Assembly: GCA_017881505.1 (NCBI GenBank)
Contig: JADGQW010000004.1
Span: forward strand, 1 to 37,214
Source of the DNA: Gemmatimonadales bacterium
GTDB lineage: Bacteria; Gemmatimonadota; Gemmatimonadetes; Gemmatimonadales; JACORV01
Length of the DNA: 37,214 bases
Direction: 5' to 3'
In this document: positions 24,082-32,077 of the stretch, piece by piece
Numbering within the stretch: position 1 is the stretch's first letter
Layout: each line of letters opens with the position of its first letter
The notes under the pieces: model-generated
Database searches by the model: none
The model's input: the letters and a program-made list of their open reading frames with translations, nothing else
What the model was told of the DNA's origin: nothing
Position numbers and translations under genes: made by a program

Positions 24082-24098
24082 TTGGCACGGAATTTGAG
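24082..24098 (+). promoter_or_regulatory. Possible sigma-54-like promoter for the cytochrome operon
   Basis: TTGGCACG-N4-TTGAG matches the -24 element of sigma-54 promoters perfectly, with correct spacing, but the -12 element is TTGA instead of TTGC. It lies in a locally AT-richer stretch 75 bp before the first cytochrome gene. The missing GC at -12 makes it doubtful. Confidence 0.25.
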
Positions 24099-24171
24099 GT
24101 TGCCTTTGATCGGCGGTCCATGCACCTAAGTGGGTGCGCAGAGGCCTGACATTCCAACGGAGGGTTCAGCG

Positions 24172-24486
24172 ATGAGCGTGAAGCGTGTGATGGTCGGCGC
24201 GGCAGTCCTAATGGTGTTCGCGGCGAGCGCCGCGCAGGCGCAGACGCCGGCGCAGCTCTACGCGACGAACTGCTTGATGTGCCACGGCGCGACGGGGACC
24301 CCGGCGGCCGGGATGGTGCGCTCGATGGGCGCGATGCCCGACTTCGCGACGGTCGTGGCGCCGGCGGACAGCGTCTGGGTGCGCGCGATCACGGCGGGGA
24401 AGGGGAAGATGCCGGCGATGGGCGGCCGTCTGCAGCCCGCGCAGGTCCGCGCCCTGGTGGCGTACCTCCACACCCTGAAGAAGTAG
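24172..24486 (+). CDS. Small monohaem cytochrome c (class I)
   Basis: 104 residues from ATG 24172 with GGAGGG upstream. A signal peptide (KRVMVGAAVLMVFAASAAQA) directs export, with cleavage expected near residue 23. The haem-binding motif is C34-L-M-C-H. The distal methionine is M80 or M83 in GKMPAMGG, which is the usual position for class I cytochromes. It is a soluble periplasmic electron carrier and the first gene of the cytochrome/NrfD/bc operon, so it may accept electrons from that complex or pass them to a terminal oxidase not seen here. Confidence 0.93.
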   Translation: MSVKRVMVGAAVLMVFAASAAQAQTPAQLYATNCLMCHGATGTPAAGMVRSMGAMPDFATVVAPADSVWVRAITAGKGKMPAMGGRLQPAQVRALVAYLHTLKK

Positions 24487-24511
24487 CAAGGCCCAGCGCA
24501 GGGAGAGTATC

Positions 24512-25294
24512 GTGGCACGTCCGTTCGCACCGTGGCGGGGCTTCGCCGCCATGCCGCAGCAGGTCCGCCGCCTCGCGGTCGTGATCGTGCTGCTCGTCGC
24601 CGCGTACTTCACCGCGCGCCATTTCCTGGTGCCGCGGACCTTCGGCGAGAAGGGGCACTACCGCGCGGCGGCGGTGGACAGCATCGCCGTGCTCCCGATC
24701 CATTACGCGGGGCGCGAGGCGTGCGCGATGTGCCACCCGGCGGAGGTGGCCAAGAAGGCCGGCTCCTTCCACCGGGGCGTGTCGTGCGAGGCGTGCCACG
24801 GGCCGGAGGCGGCGCACACCACCGACCCGATCGGCCACAAGCCCACGGCCCCGAGGGACCGCGCCTTCTGCGTGCGGTGCCACGCGTACGATCCGGCGCG
24901 GCCGACCGGCTTCCCGCAGATCGACCCGGTGCTGCACAACCCGGTGCGGAACTGCTTCACCTGCCACAACCCGCACGACCCGACGCCCCCGCGCCCGCCC
25001 GAGACGTGCGCGGCATGCCATGGCGAGATCGCGCGGACGAAGGCGGTCTCCCCCCACGCGCAGCTCGCGTGCACGGAGTGCCACACCGCCGACCCACGCC
25101 ACGCGCAGGCGCCGCGGCAGTTCCTGCCCTCGAAACCGGCGAGTCGCGAGTTCTGCGGGCGCTGCCACGCCAGCGATGCCCCGCCGCCGGCGCACCTCCC
25201 CGACGCGCGGCCGCCGAAGGTGGACCTCGCGACGCACGGCCCGCGGTACGTCTGCTGGCAGTGCCATTACCCCCACTACCCCGAGGCGCGCTGA
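24512..25294 (+). CDS. Membrane-anchored 8-haem cytochrome c
   Basis: 260 residues from GTG 24512. An N-terminal helix (RLAVVIVLLVAAYFTARHFLV) without a clear cleavage site suggests a membrane anchor with a periplasmic domain. Eight CxxCH motifs occur at C71, C92, C120, C148, C166, C187, C215 and C248, spaced like cytochrome c7/NapC-NrfH-type or multihaem chains. The protein is probably a haem wire between the Fe-S/NrfD module and the soluble cytochromes. The stop overlaps the next start by one base (TGATG), so translation is coupled. It resembles the multihaem subunits of Geobacter Cbc complexes and ActA of alternative complex III in role, not in detailed sequence. Confidence 0.92.
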   Translation: MARPFAPWRGFAAMPQQVRRLAVVIVLLVAAYFTARHFLVPRTFGEKGHYRAAAVDSIAVLPIHYAGREACAMCHPAEVAKKAGSFHRGVSCEACHGPEAAHTTDPIGHKPTAPRDRAFCVRCHAYDPARPTGFPQIDPVLHNPVRNCFTCHNPHDPTPPRPPETCAACHGEIARTKAVSPHAQLACTECHTADPRHAQAPRQFLPSKPASREFCGRCHASDAPPPAHLPDARPPKVDLATHGPRYVCWQCHYPHYPEAR

Positions 25295-26109
25295 TGGCCG
25301 ACGAGCGCCCCACCCCCGGCGGGATCGACCGGCGCGCCTTCGTCGGCGCGTGCGTGGCGGTCGCCGCGCCGCTCGTCCTGAGCGCCGCGCAGCAGGCGGC
25401 CCCCGCGGCCCCGGACACGGCGCACGCGGCGCCCGACAGCGCCCAGGGCGCGACCGGCACGCCGCGCTACGACCCGCGCACCCACTACTACGGGATGGGC
25501 GTGGACGTCTCCAAGTGCATCGGCTGCGGCCAGTGCGCGGCGGCGTGCAAGGCGGAGAACAACGTCCCCCTCGACCCGCACCACTTCCGCACCTGGGTCG
25601 AGCGGTACGTGATCCACGAGAACGCCGAGGCCACGGTGGACAGCCCGAACGGCGGCATCGACGGCTTCCCCGCGCCCGTGGCGGAGGGGGGCGTGGTGCG
25701 GAGCTTCTTCGTCCCGAAGCTCTGCAATCACTGCGCGAACCCGCCCTGCGTGCAGGTCTGCCCCGTCGGGGCGACCTTCAGCACCGAGGACGGCGTGGTG
25801 CTGGTGGACGAGTCGTACTGCATCGGCTGCCGCTACTGCATCCAGGCGTGCCCCTACGGCGCGCGCTTCCTGCATCCGGTCAGCCACACGGCGCAGAAGT
25901 GCACCTTCTGCTACCACCGGGTGGTGCAGGGGATGGTCCCGGCGTGCGTCGAGGTGTGCCCGACGGGGGCGCGGGTCTTCGGCGAGGTGCACCGGCCCAG
26001 CAGCCCGCTCACCCGGTTCCGTCGCTTCAACGCGATCCAGGTGCTGAAGCCGCACCTGAACACGGAGCCGAAGGTCTTCTACGCGAACCTCGACGGACAG
26101 GTGCGCTAG
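25294..26109 (+). CDS. Tat-exported 4x[4Fe-4S] subunit (PsrB/NrfC/DmsB-like)
   Basis: 271 residues from ATG 25294. The N-terminus has a twin-arginine signal (IDRRAFVGACVAVAAPLVLS), so the folded Fe-S protein is exported. Four ferredoxin-type cysteine groups follow: CIGCGQCAAAC starting at C75, CNHCANPPCVQVCP, CIGCRYCIQACP, and CTFCYHRV with CVEVCP. This is the standard pattern of the Fe-S subunit that partners with NrfD/PsrC membrane proteins. No molybdopterin catalytic subunit is encoded beside it. It is therefore likely to link the NrfD quinone site to the multihaem cytochromes on the periplasmic side. Confidence 0.94.
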   Translation: MADERPTPGGIDRRAFVGACVAVAAPLVLSAAQQAAPAAPDTAHAAPDSAQGATGTPRYDPRTHYYGMGVDVSKCIGCGQCAAACKAENNVPLDPHHFRTWVERYVIHENAEATVDSPNGGIDGFPAPVAEGGVVRSFFVPKLCNHCANPPCVQVCPVGATFSTEDGVVLVDESYCIGCRYCIQACPYGARFLHPVSHTAQKCTFCYHRVVQGMVPACVEVCPTGARVFGEVHRPSSPLTRFRRFNAIQVLKPHLNTEPKVFYANLDGQVR

Positions 26110-26112
26110 GCC

Positions 26113-27336
26113 ATGCAAGGCTACATCTATCCGAACGAGTTCGAGCTCCAGTGGAGCCTGCTGATCGTCGTCTACCCGTACCTCACGGGGCTCGTGGCGG
26201 GGGCGTTCATCCTCGCCTCCCTGGCGCGGGTGTTCAACGTGAAGGAAGTGCAGCCCACGTACCGGCTCTCGCTCCTCACCGCGCTGGCCTTTCTCATCGC
26301 CGCGCCGCTCCCGCTCCTCGGCCACCTCGGCCACCCGGAGCGCGCGTACGAGATCCTGATGACGCCGAACACGCGCTCCGCGATGGCGATGTTCGGGTTC
26401 GTGTACCTGTGGTACCTGATGATGGTCCTGCTGCTCGAGATCTGGTTCGACTACCGCAAGGACCTCGTCGTCTGGTCGCGAGGGAAGACGGGCGTCCTCG
26501 CCTCGTTCCGCCGGCTGTTGACGCTGGGCGTCACCGACCTCTCGGAGGACGCGCTCCGGTTCGACCGGAGGGCCGGCAAGCTGATCACCATCATCGGCAT
26601 CCCTTCCGCGTTCCTCCTGCACGGGTACGTGGGCTTCATCTTCGGCTCGATCAAGGCCAACCCGTGGTGGAGCAGCGTGCTGATGCCGGTGGTGTTCCTC
26701 TTCTCCGCCATCGTCTCCGGCATCGCGCTGATGCTGGTGATCTACTTCTTCTCGACGATGCTGCGGAGCCGGCCGGTGGACATGGCCTGCATGGACAAGC
26801 TGGGCTCGTTCCTGCTGTACGCCCTGATCGTGGACTTCTCCCTCGAGATGCTCGACTTCACCCAGCGGCTGTACGAGGCCGAGGAGTCCATCAGCATCCT
26901 CGGGCAGATGCTCTCGAGCCGCCTGGTGCTCAGCCTCATCATCCTCCAGGTGCTGATCGGCACCATCGTCCCGCTCGTCACCCTCTTCCTGGTGGCGCCC
27001 ACGGTCCGCAAGCGGGGCTTCCTCAAGGTCCCCGACGAGTTCCGCCGCCTGCTGTACTTCGTGGTGGCGGTGTTCATCCAGATCGGCATCTTCAGCACCC
27101 GGTGGAACGTGGTGATCGGCGGCCAGCTCTTCTCCAAGAGCCTGCGCGGCCTGACCACCTTCAAGGTCGGGCTGCTGGGCATCGAGGGGATCCTGGTGGC
27201 GGGGGCGATCATGCTCCTTCCGCTGGTAATCCTGTACATTCTGGTGAAGGTGGTGCCGCCATGGCCCGATGCCGAGGCCGTGGTGGAGTCGGAACTGACC
27301 GGCGCCGACCCGGTGCCGGCGGTGCAGCCGTCCTAG
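26113..27336 (+). CDS. NrfD/PsrC-type quinone-interacting membrane subunit
   Basis: 407 residues from ATG 26113, three bases after the Fe-S gene. It has about nine or ten hydrophobic helices. Features of the NrfD family include the helix-1/2 segment VVYPYLTGLVAGAFILASLARVF, LPLLGHLGHPERAYEILMTP (the conserved GHPER-like loop) and later helix pairs. Such proteins oxidise or reduce quinol near the periplasmic face and may move protons. The length suits the longer NrfD forms. It pairs with the preceding Fe-S subunit and the surrounding multihaem cytochromes, as in Cbc or ACIII-like complexes. Confidence 0.92.
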   Translation: MQGYIYPNEFELQWSLLIVVYPYLTGLVAGAFILASLARVFNVKEVQPTYRLSLLTALAFLIAAPLPLLGHLGHPERAYEILMTPNTRSAMAMFGFVYLWYLMMVLLLEIWFDYRKDLVVWSRGKTGVLASFRRLLTLGVTDLSEDALRFDRRAGKLITIIGIPSAFLLHGYVGFIFGSIKANPWWSSVLMPVVFLFSAIVSGIALMLVIYFFSTMLRSRPVDMACMDKLGSFLLYALIVDFSLEMLDFTQRLYEAEESISILGQMLSSRLVLSLIILQVLIGTIVPLVTLFLVAPTVRKRGFLKVPDEFRRLLYFVVAVFIQIGIFSTRWNVVIGGQLFSKSLRGLTTFKVGLLGIEGILVAGAIMLLPLVILYILVKVVPPWPDAEAVVESELTGADPVPAVQPS

Positions 27337-27352
27337 CGACCACGGTGGCCCG

Positions 27353-28189
27353 ATGCCTCCAACGAACCCGCGCCCGCTGACGTCCGGCGGGCGGCTGCTG
27401 CGCGTCCTGGCGCCCGGCCTCGCGCTGCTCCTCGGCGCGGGGAGCGCGAGCGCCCAGGCGCGGCGCGCCCCCGCCCCCGACCAGTGCGTCACCTGCCACG
27501 CCCGGCTCCCGGAGACCTCCGGCGCGGGGCACGGCTTCGCGGCGTGGCGCGGCTCGCCCCACGCGAAGGCGGGCGTCGGCTGCGAGGCGTGCCACGGGGG
27601 CAATCCCGCCGCGGCGAGCGCCGCCGAGGCGCACCGCGGCGTGGTGCGCTCGGGGGACACGGCGAGCACCGTGTTCTTCGCCCGCATCCCCGCGACCTGC
27701 GGCCGGTGCCACGCCGCCGAGGCGGCGTACTTCCGCTCCAGCGTGCACTACGCCCGCCTCCGGAGTGATGGCCACGGGCCGAACTGCGTGACCTGCCACG
27801 GCTCGATGGCCACGACGGTCCTCACTCCCGAGCGGGTGCTCGGCACCTGTTCGGCGTGCCACTCCGCCGCGGGCGTCGCGTCGGTCGGGAAGTCCCGCGA
27901 GGCGGCGCAGGTGCTCGCCCTGGTGCGGGCGACCAGCGTCCTCTACGACGTGGTCTCCACGTCGGCCGGGGCGCGTGCGGCGGGGACCCCCGCGCGGGCC
28001 CGGACCCTCATCGCCGACGCGGAACGGCACCTCGCCGCCGCCGCCGAGGTGTGGCACTCGTTCCGCCTCGATTCCGCCGCCGCGCGCCTCAACGCAGCCC
28101 GCGGCGACCTCGTGGGCGCGTGGGTGGCCCTCGGGCACCCGGCGCCGCGGGAGACCGGTGTCCGCATCCCCGCCCGGGGGCCCCGGTGA
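27353..28189 (+). CDS. Periplasmic pentahaem cytochrome c
   Basis: 278 residues from ATG 27353. An N-terminal signal peptide (LLRVLAPGLALLLGAGSASAQA) ends near residue 38. Five CxxCH motifs lie at C45, C77, C116, C145 and C166, followed by a haem-free helical C-terminal domain of about 90 residues (TLIADAERHLAAAAEVWHS). Histidine-rich spacers (SPHAK, SSVHYARL) may supply distal ligands, as in NrfB- or NapC-like cytochromes. A His-rich helical tail of this kind is seen in tetrahaem/pentahaem cytochromes of quinol-linked complexes. It overlaps the DOMON gene by four bases. Confidence 0.9.
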   Translation: MPPTNPRPLTSGGRLLRVLAPGLALLLGAGSASAQARRAPAPDQCVTCHARLPETSGAGHGFAAWRGSPHAKAGVGCEACHGGNPAAASAAEAHRGVVRSGDTASTVFFARIPATCGRCHAAEAAYFRSSVHYARLRSDGHGPNCVTCHGSMATTVLTPERVLGTCSACHSAAGVASVGKSREAAQVLALVRATSVLYDVVSTSAGARAAGTPARARTLIADAERHLAAAAEVWHSFRLDSAAARLNAARGDLVGAWVALGHPAPRETGVRIPARGPR

Positions 28190-29181
28190 GCCGCGAGACC
28201 GACCGCTTCCCCCTCGTGGCGCTGCTCGGCGCCGCCGTGCTCGGCCTCGCGCTCGCCTTCCTGCTCCACCTGCCGCAGGCGCTGTGGGGGCTCATCTCCC
28301 CGCGCACCGCCGTGCACCAGCTCGACGGGGTGGCCACGCCGGGCGAATACCGCTTCGCGTGGAACGACGAGGCCAGCAAGCTCACCTTCCGCTGGAGCAT
28401 CGTCGGCGACCGCCTCATCGCGGCGGTCTCGACCCCCGACACCGGGTGGGTCGCGGTGGCGTTCGGCGGCGCGGGACCGCTGATGTACGGGGCCGACATC
28501 GCCATCGGCTGGGTGGACGCGCACGGCGCGCACGTCGAGGACCACTACGCCAACACCCCGACCAGCCACGTGGCCGACACGACCATCGGCGGCCACAACG
28601 ACATCCTCGCCTCCGCGGGCGCGCAGACGGCGGAGGGGACGACCATCGAGTTCGAGCGGCCCCTCGCGGCGCACGACAGCACCGACCAGGCGATCGTGGC
28701 CGGCCAGACGAAGGTGATGATCGCCTCGGCGGACGCCGACGACCCGATGGCGTACCACATCTCGGGGCACAAGGCGGTGGCGCTCCTCGACCTCTTCGCG
28801 GGACCGCCCGCCAGGGCGGCCGCCGGCGCGGGCCTCCCCGACCACCTCAGCGACGTCGAGATCATGCTGGCGTGCTGGATGGCGGTGTTCCTCATCATCG
28901 GCATCCACGGCGTGGCCTCCGGCTGGGCCGAGCGCCCGGGCGAGGACGCCGCGCAGCCCTCGGGCTTCGCCGTCGCGCTCCTCGTCCTGCTGGTGCTCCT
29001 CGAGGTCGCGGCGCTCGGGACCTTCGCGGTCGGGGTCGGCCGCGCGTCGCCGGTCTGGCTCCTCGGCTCGTCGCTGGCGGTGGGGCTCCTCGCCCTCGCG
29101 GGGATCATCGTCGTGTACACCCGTCTCTTCGTGCGGTGGCAGACCATCCGCACGGAGCGCGACGACGGGATCCCCTGGTAG
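28186..29181 (+). CDS. DOMON (haem b type) protein with C-terminal membrane helices
   Basis: 331 residues from GTG 28186, overlapping the previous stop (GTGA). An N-terminal helix (LLGAAVLGLALAFLLHL) anchors the protein. Residues about 50-200 form a DOMON beta-sandwich, with the typical TGWVAVAFGGAG, LMYGADIAIGWVDAHGAHVEDHYA and ISGHKAVALL segments that carry the Met/His-type ligands of haem-binding DOMON (DoH) domains. Three more helices follow. Such domains bind haem b or sugars and serve as extracytoplasmic electron carriers, as in cellobiose dehydrogenase and ethylbenzene dehydrogenase gamma subunits. In this operon an electron-transfer role beside the cytochromes is the simplest reading. 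Confidence 0.85.
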   Translation: MSRETDRFPLVALLGAAVLGLALAFLLHLPQALWGLISPRTAVHQLDGVATPGEYRFAWNDEASKLTFRWSIVGDRLIAAVSTPDTGWVAVAFGGAGPLMYGADIAIGWVDAHGAHVEDHYANTPTSHVADTTIGGHNDILASAGAQTAEGTTIEFERPLAAHDSTDQAIVAGQTKVMIASADADDPMAYHISGHKAVALLDLFAGPPARAAAGAGLPDHLSDVEIMLACWMAVFLIIGIHGVASGWAERPGEDAAQPSGFAVALLVLLVLLEVAALGTFAVGVGRASPVWLLGSSLAVGLLALAGIIVVYTRLFVRWQTIRTERDDGIPW

Positions 29182-29190
29182 GCGCGTGAC

Positions 29191-29210
29191 GCGCCGCCGT
29201 CCGGCGGCGC
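29191..29210. other. Perfect 9-bp inverted repeat between DOMON and Rieske genes
   Basis: GCGCCGCCG-TC-CGGCGGCGC lies in the 56-bp gap, with the Rieske start about 28 bases further on. It may form an RNA hairpin that sets relative expression of the two halves of the operon. No T-run follows. Confidence 0.5.
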
Positions 29211-29237
29211 GGTCGGCATTCGCTTCGGAGGTCGGGC

Positions 29238-29810
29238 GTGGATCGCAGACGGTTCGCTGACTGGTCGTTGAAGGTGGGGATCGGGGCCGCCATCGCCTCC
29301 GCCATCCCGGGGGTGCTCACCCTCCGCGGGAAGGCGCGCTCGGCGGCCACCAAGGCGGTCGAGCCGGGGGACCGGCTCGTCTTCGCCCTCGGCCAGAACG
29401 CCGGCCAGCCCGTGACACGCGGCGGCTTCTCGCAGAACGAGGCCGTGCTCGCCTACCCCGAGGGGAAGTCGGACAACCACGAGAACCTCGTGCTGGTCGC
29501 CAAGCTCGACCCGGCGGAGCTGGGGCCCCCGCTCGACATGACGGGCACCGCGGAAGGGGTGGTAGCGTACAGCGCGATCTGCACCCACCTCGGCTGTACC
29601 GTCCGCTTCTCGGAGGAGCCGATGGACGCGGCCCCCTTCCCGCACATCCACTGCCCGTGCCACAGCGCGCTGTTCGACCCGCGGCACGGCGGGGTCGTGA
29701 TGGGCGGGCCGGCGCCGCGGCCGCTGCCGCAGCTCCCCGTGCGGCTCAACGACAAGGGCGAGGTGGTCGTGAGCGGGCCCTTCACGTCGCCGGTGGGGGT
29801 CAAGGCGTGA
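29238..29810 (+). CDS. Rieske [2Fe-2S] protein
   Basis: 190 residues from GTG 29238 with GGAGG upstream. A twin-arginine type start (DRRRFADWSLKVGIGAAIASA) gives Tat export with a retained membrane anchor. The Rieske boxes are C115-T-H117-L-G-C120 and C139-P-C141-H142-S: C115, H117, C139 and H142 bind the cluster, and C120/C141 can form the disulfide. The G-P-A-P-R-P motif (GGPAPRPLPQLP) that closes the cluster loop is present. It transfers electrons from quinol at cytochrome b to a c-type cytochrome. Its stop overlaps the cytochrome b start. Confidence 0.95.
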   Translation: MDRRRFADWSLKVGIGAAIASAIPGVLTLRGKARSAATKAVEPGDRLVFALGQNAGQPVTRGGFSQNEAVLAYPEGKSDNHENLVLVAKLDPAELGPPLDMTGTAEGVVAYSAICTHLGCTVRFSEEPMDAAPFPHIHCPCHSALFDPRHGGVVMGGPAPRPLPQLPVRLNDKGEVVVSGPFTSPVGVKA

Positions 29811-31063
29811 GCGGCGCGCGCATGAGCATCGGCGGCTGGGTGACGGGGCGGCTCGGGCTCGACCGGCTCCGCGCCAAGTATCTGGGGAAGCCCTTCCCGG
29901 TCCACTCGACCTTCTTCCTGGGCGAGATCGCCCTCTTCTGCTTCGTGGTGCTGGTGGGCACCGGGATGTACCTCGCGCTCTTCTACGAGCCCTCGGCGGC
30001 GAGCATCACCGGCGGCGCGGGGCCCATGCCCTTGGCATACGCCAGCATCGTGGCCATCGACGCGACGCCGTTCGGCGCCCTGGTGCGGCGGATGCACCAC
30101 TGGGCCGCGCAGTTGATGATCGCGTCCATCGTGCTGCACCTCATGCGGATCTACTTCACCGCATCGTACAAGAAGCCCCGCGAGGTGAACTGGATCCTCG
30201 GGCTGGTGCTCCTCGGCGCGACGATCGGCGCCTCGTTCGCCGGCTACCTCCTCCCGTACGACCAGTTCTCCGTGACGGCGACCGCCATCGGCTACGGCAT
30301 CGCGCGCTCCGTCCCGTGGGTCGGCCCGGCCCTCGCGGACTACGGCTTCGCCGGCGCCTTCCCCTCGCCGAGCAGCGTGCCGCGGTTCTTCGCGTACCAC
30401 GTGGTGTGGGCGCCCCTCGCCCTCAGCGGGCTGATCGCGCTGCACCTCGTGATCCTCCTCAAGCAGAAGCACACGGAGCCGGCGGCGGCCCGGGCGGTCC
30501 GCGCCCCCGCCGACGCGCACCTGATCGAGGGGGTGCCCCTCTGGCCGCAGCAGGCGTCGCTGATGGCGGTGCTGATGCTGGTGGTGATCGCGGTGACGGC
30601 GGTGCTCTCGGCGTTCCTCCCGGTGCACCCCTCGGCGTTCTACGGGCCGCCGCAGCCGATCACGCCCGAGGTGAAGCCCGACTGGTACCTCCTCTGGGTG
30701 TACGGCGCGCTGCGGCTCATCCCCGGCGGGCTCAGCTTCCGCTTCCTGGGGGCCACCATCGGCTCCGAGGCGATCGGCGCGATGCTGGTGCCGGGCATCC
30801 TGGCCCTCGCGATCGTCCTGGTGCCGTGGCTCGATCGGGGGACGTCCTCCCTCTACTACGCGGAGTCGCCGACGGCGAGCCCGCGACGCCTGGCCTTCGG
30901 CCTCGCGGTGGTGACGCTCTTCCTGGCGCTGTCGCTGGCGGGATTCGGGGCGGAGCTGGGATTGGGCGTGCCGGTGCTGTGGGTCATCACGCTGGCGGCG
31001 CCGCTCTTGGTCTGGTGGGGTTCCTATCTGCTCGCCGGAGGGCGGCGCGGCGCGGGAGCGTAG
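29807..31063 (+). CDS. Cytochrome b (b6/bc1 type) subunit of a quinol:cytochrome c oxidoreductase
   Basis: 418 residues if read from GTG 29807, which overlaps the Rieske stop (GTGA); ATG 29822 is the alternative and would shorten it by five residues. The haem ligands are visible as two pairs: H97 or H98 with H111 in MHHWAAQLMIASIVLHLMR, and H198 with H213 in FFAYHVVWAPLALSGLIALH. The second pair is separated by 14 residues, as in cytochrome b6. The Qo motif is PDWYLLW, the form often seen with menaquinone. The C-terminal part continues the b-type helices, so the protein is a fused b/subunit-IV form. No cytochrome c1 is encoded, so the multihaem c-type cytochromes upstream probably take that role. 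Confidence 0.93.
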   Translation: MSGARMSIGGWVTGRLGLDRLRAKYLGKPFPVHSTFFLGEIALFCFVVLVGTGMYLALFYEPSAASITGGAGPMPLAYASIVAIDATPFGALVRRMHHWAAQLMIASIVLHLMRIYFTASYKKPREVNWILGLVLLGATIGASFAGYLLPYDQFSVTATAIGYGIARSVPWVGPALADYGFAGAFPSPSSVPRFFAYHVVWAPLALSGLIALHLVILLKQKHTEPAAARAVRAPADAHLIEGVPLWPQQASLMAVLMLVVIAVTAVLSAFLPVHPSAFYGPPQPITPEVKPDWYLLWVYGALRLIPGGLSFRFLGATIGSEAIGAMLVPGILALAIVLVPWLDRGTSSLYYAESPTASPRRLAFGLAVVTLFLALSLAGFGAELGLGVPVLWVITLAAPLLVWWGSYLLAGGRRGAGA

Positions 31064-31074
31064 CTCCGCGCGAG

Positions 31075-31185
31075 GGCGTGAGAGGGTGAGAGGTCAGAGG
31101 TGAGAAGTCAGAGGGGACGCGGAGGGCCGGCTACTCGGCCCGTCTCGCGTCCCCTCTCACTTCTGACCCCTCACCCCCTCACGCC
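31075..31185. repeat. 111-nt imperfect inverted repeat between converging operons
   Basis: The left arm (31075-31122) reads GGCGTGAGAGGGTGAGAGG onward. The right arm (31144-31185) is nearly its reverse complement, ending CCCCCTCACGCC. A perfect inner hairpin GGGCCG-N6-CGGCCC lies at 31124-31141. The structure may terminate both the cytochrome operon and the minus-strand formate channel operon. The first 17 bases are identical to 3547-3563. Confidence 0.8.
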
Positions 31186-31193
31186 TTTCGCAC

Positions 31194-32066
31194 TCATGCC
31201 GGCGTGTGCTGCCTCCCTCGCAGGTACACGAACCAGTAGACGATCCCCACCAGCACCGCGCCCCCGATGATGTTCCCGATCGTCACCGGCAGGAGATTGC
31301 CGACGACGAACCGTTCCCAGGTCAGGTTGGGATAGTCGGCCGGGGAGCGCTGGACCTGCGTCCAGAACGCTTCCGACGCGCCCGCCTTGATGAACAGTCC
31401 CGTGGGGATGAAGTACATGTTCGCCACGCTGTGCTCGAAGCCGGCGGCCACGAACGCGGCGATGGGAGGGACGATGGCCAGCACCTTGTCGGCCACCGTC
31501 CGGGCGCTGAGGGTGAGCCACACGGCGAGGCAGACGAGCGCGTTGCACAGCGTTCCGAGCGCGACGGCCTGCACGAAGCCCAACCCCGTCTTCGCGTTGG
31601 CCGTCGCGAGCGCCGCCACGCCGACGGCGCCGCTCCCGAAGGTGTGGGTGCCGCCGAGGTAGACGAGCACCGCCGTCCCGATCGCCCCCACGAAGTTCCC
31701 GACGTAGACCACCAGCCAGTTGCGGAGGAGGAGGCCGGTCGTGACGCGGCGGCTCGCCCACGCCATCACGATGAGGTTGTTGCCGGTGAAGAGCTCGGCG
31801 CCGCCCACCAGCACGAGGATGAGGCCGAGGGAGAAGACGGTCCCGGCGAGGAGGCGCACGACGCCGAAGGGCAGGGTGCCGGCGCCCCCCGCGACCACGG
31901 TGGTGGCGAACACCGCGCCGAGGGCGATGAACGCGCCGGCCAGCACGGAGAGGGTGAAGGAGCTCGCGAGGTCGAGGTGGGCCTTCCGTACTCCGCTCAG
32001 CTCGGCCTTCTCGGCCATCTCAGCGGGGAGCAGGGCGTCGAACGAGAACGTAGTGCCGGTGGACAC
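31194..32066 (-). CDS. FocA/NirC-family formate/nitrite channel
   Basis: 290 residues from GTG 32066, seven bases after a perfect TAGGAGG (32074-32080). Six transmembrane helices are evident. Family signatures include the N-terminal FDALLPAEMAEKAELSGV, LVGGAELFTGNNLIVMAW, CLAVWLTLSARTVADK, the conserved gating-His segment GFEHSVANMYFIPTG, and NLLPVTIGNIIGGAVLVG. The overall sequence tracks E. coli FocA closely, although the pore loop reads LFTGNN and not the LFTST of FocA. It should pass formate or nitrite across the inner membrane. It is the last gene of a minus-strand pair with the outer-membrane protein. Its substrate bears on the hydrogenase operon 9 kb away, but the link is only contextual. 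Confidence 0.93.
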   Translation of the reverse strand: MSTGTTFSFDALLPAEMAEKAELSGVRKAHLDLASSFTLSVLAGAFIALGAVFATTVVAGGAGTLPFGVVRLLAGTVFSLGLILVLVGGAELFTGNNLIVMAWASRRVTTGLLLRNWLVVYVGNFVGAIGTAVLVYLGGTHTFGSGAVGVAALATANAKTGLGFVQAVALGTLCNALVCLAVWLTLSARTVADKVLAIVPPIAAFVAAGFEHSVANMYFIPTGLFIKAGASEAFWTQVQRSPADYPNLTWERFVVGNLLPVTIGNIIGGAVLVGIVYWFVYLRGRQHTPA

Positions 32067-32077
32067 GGATCGGCCTC

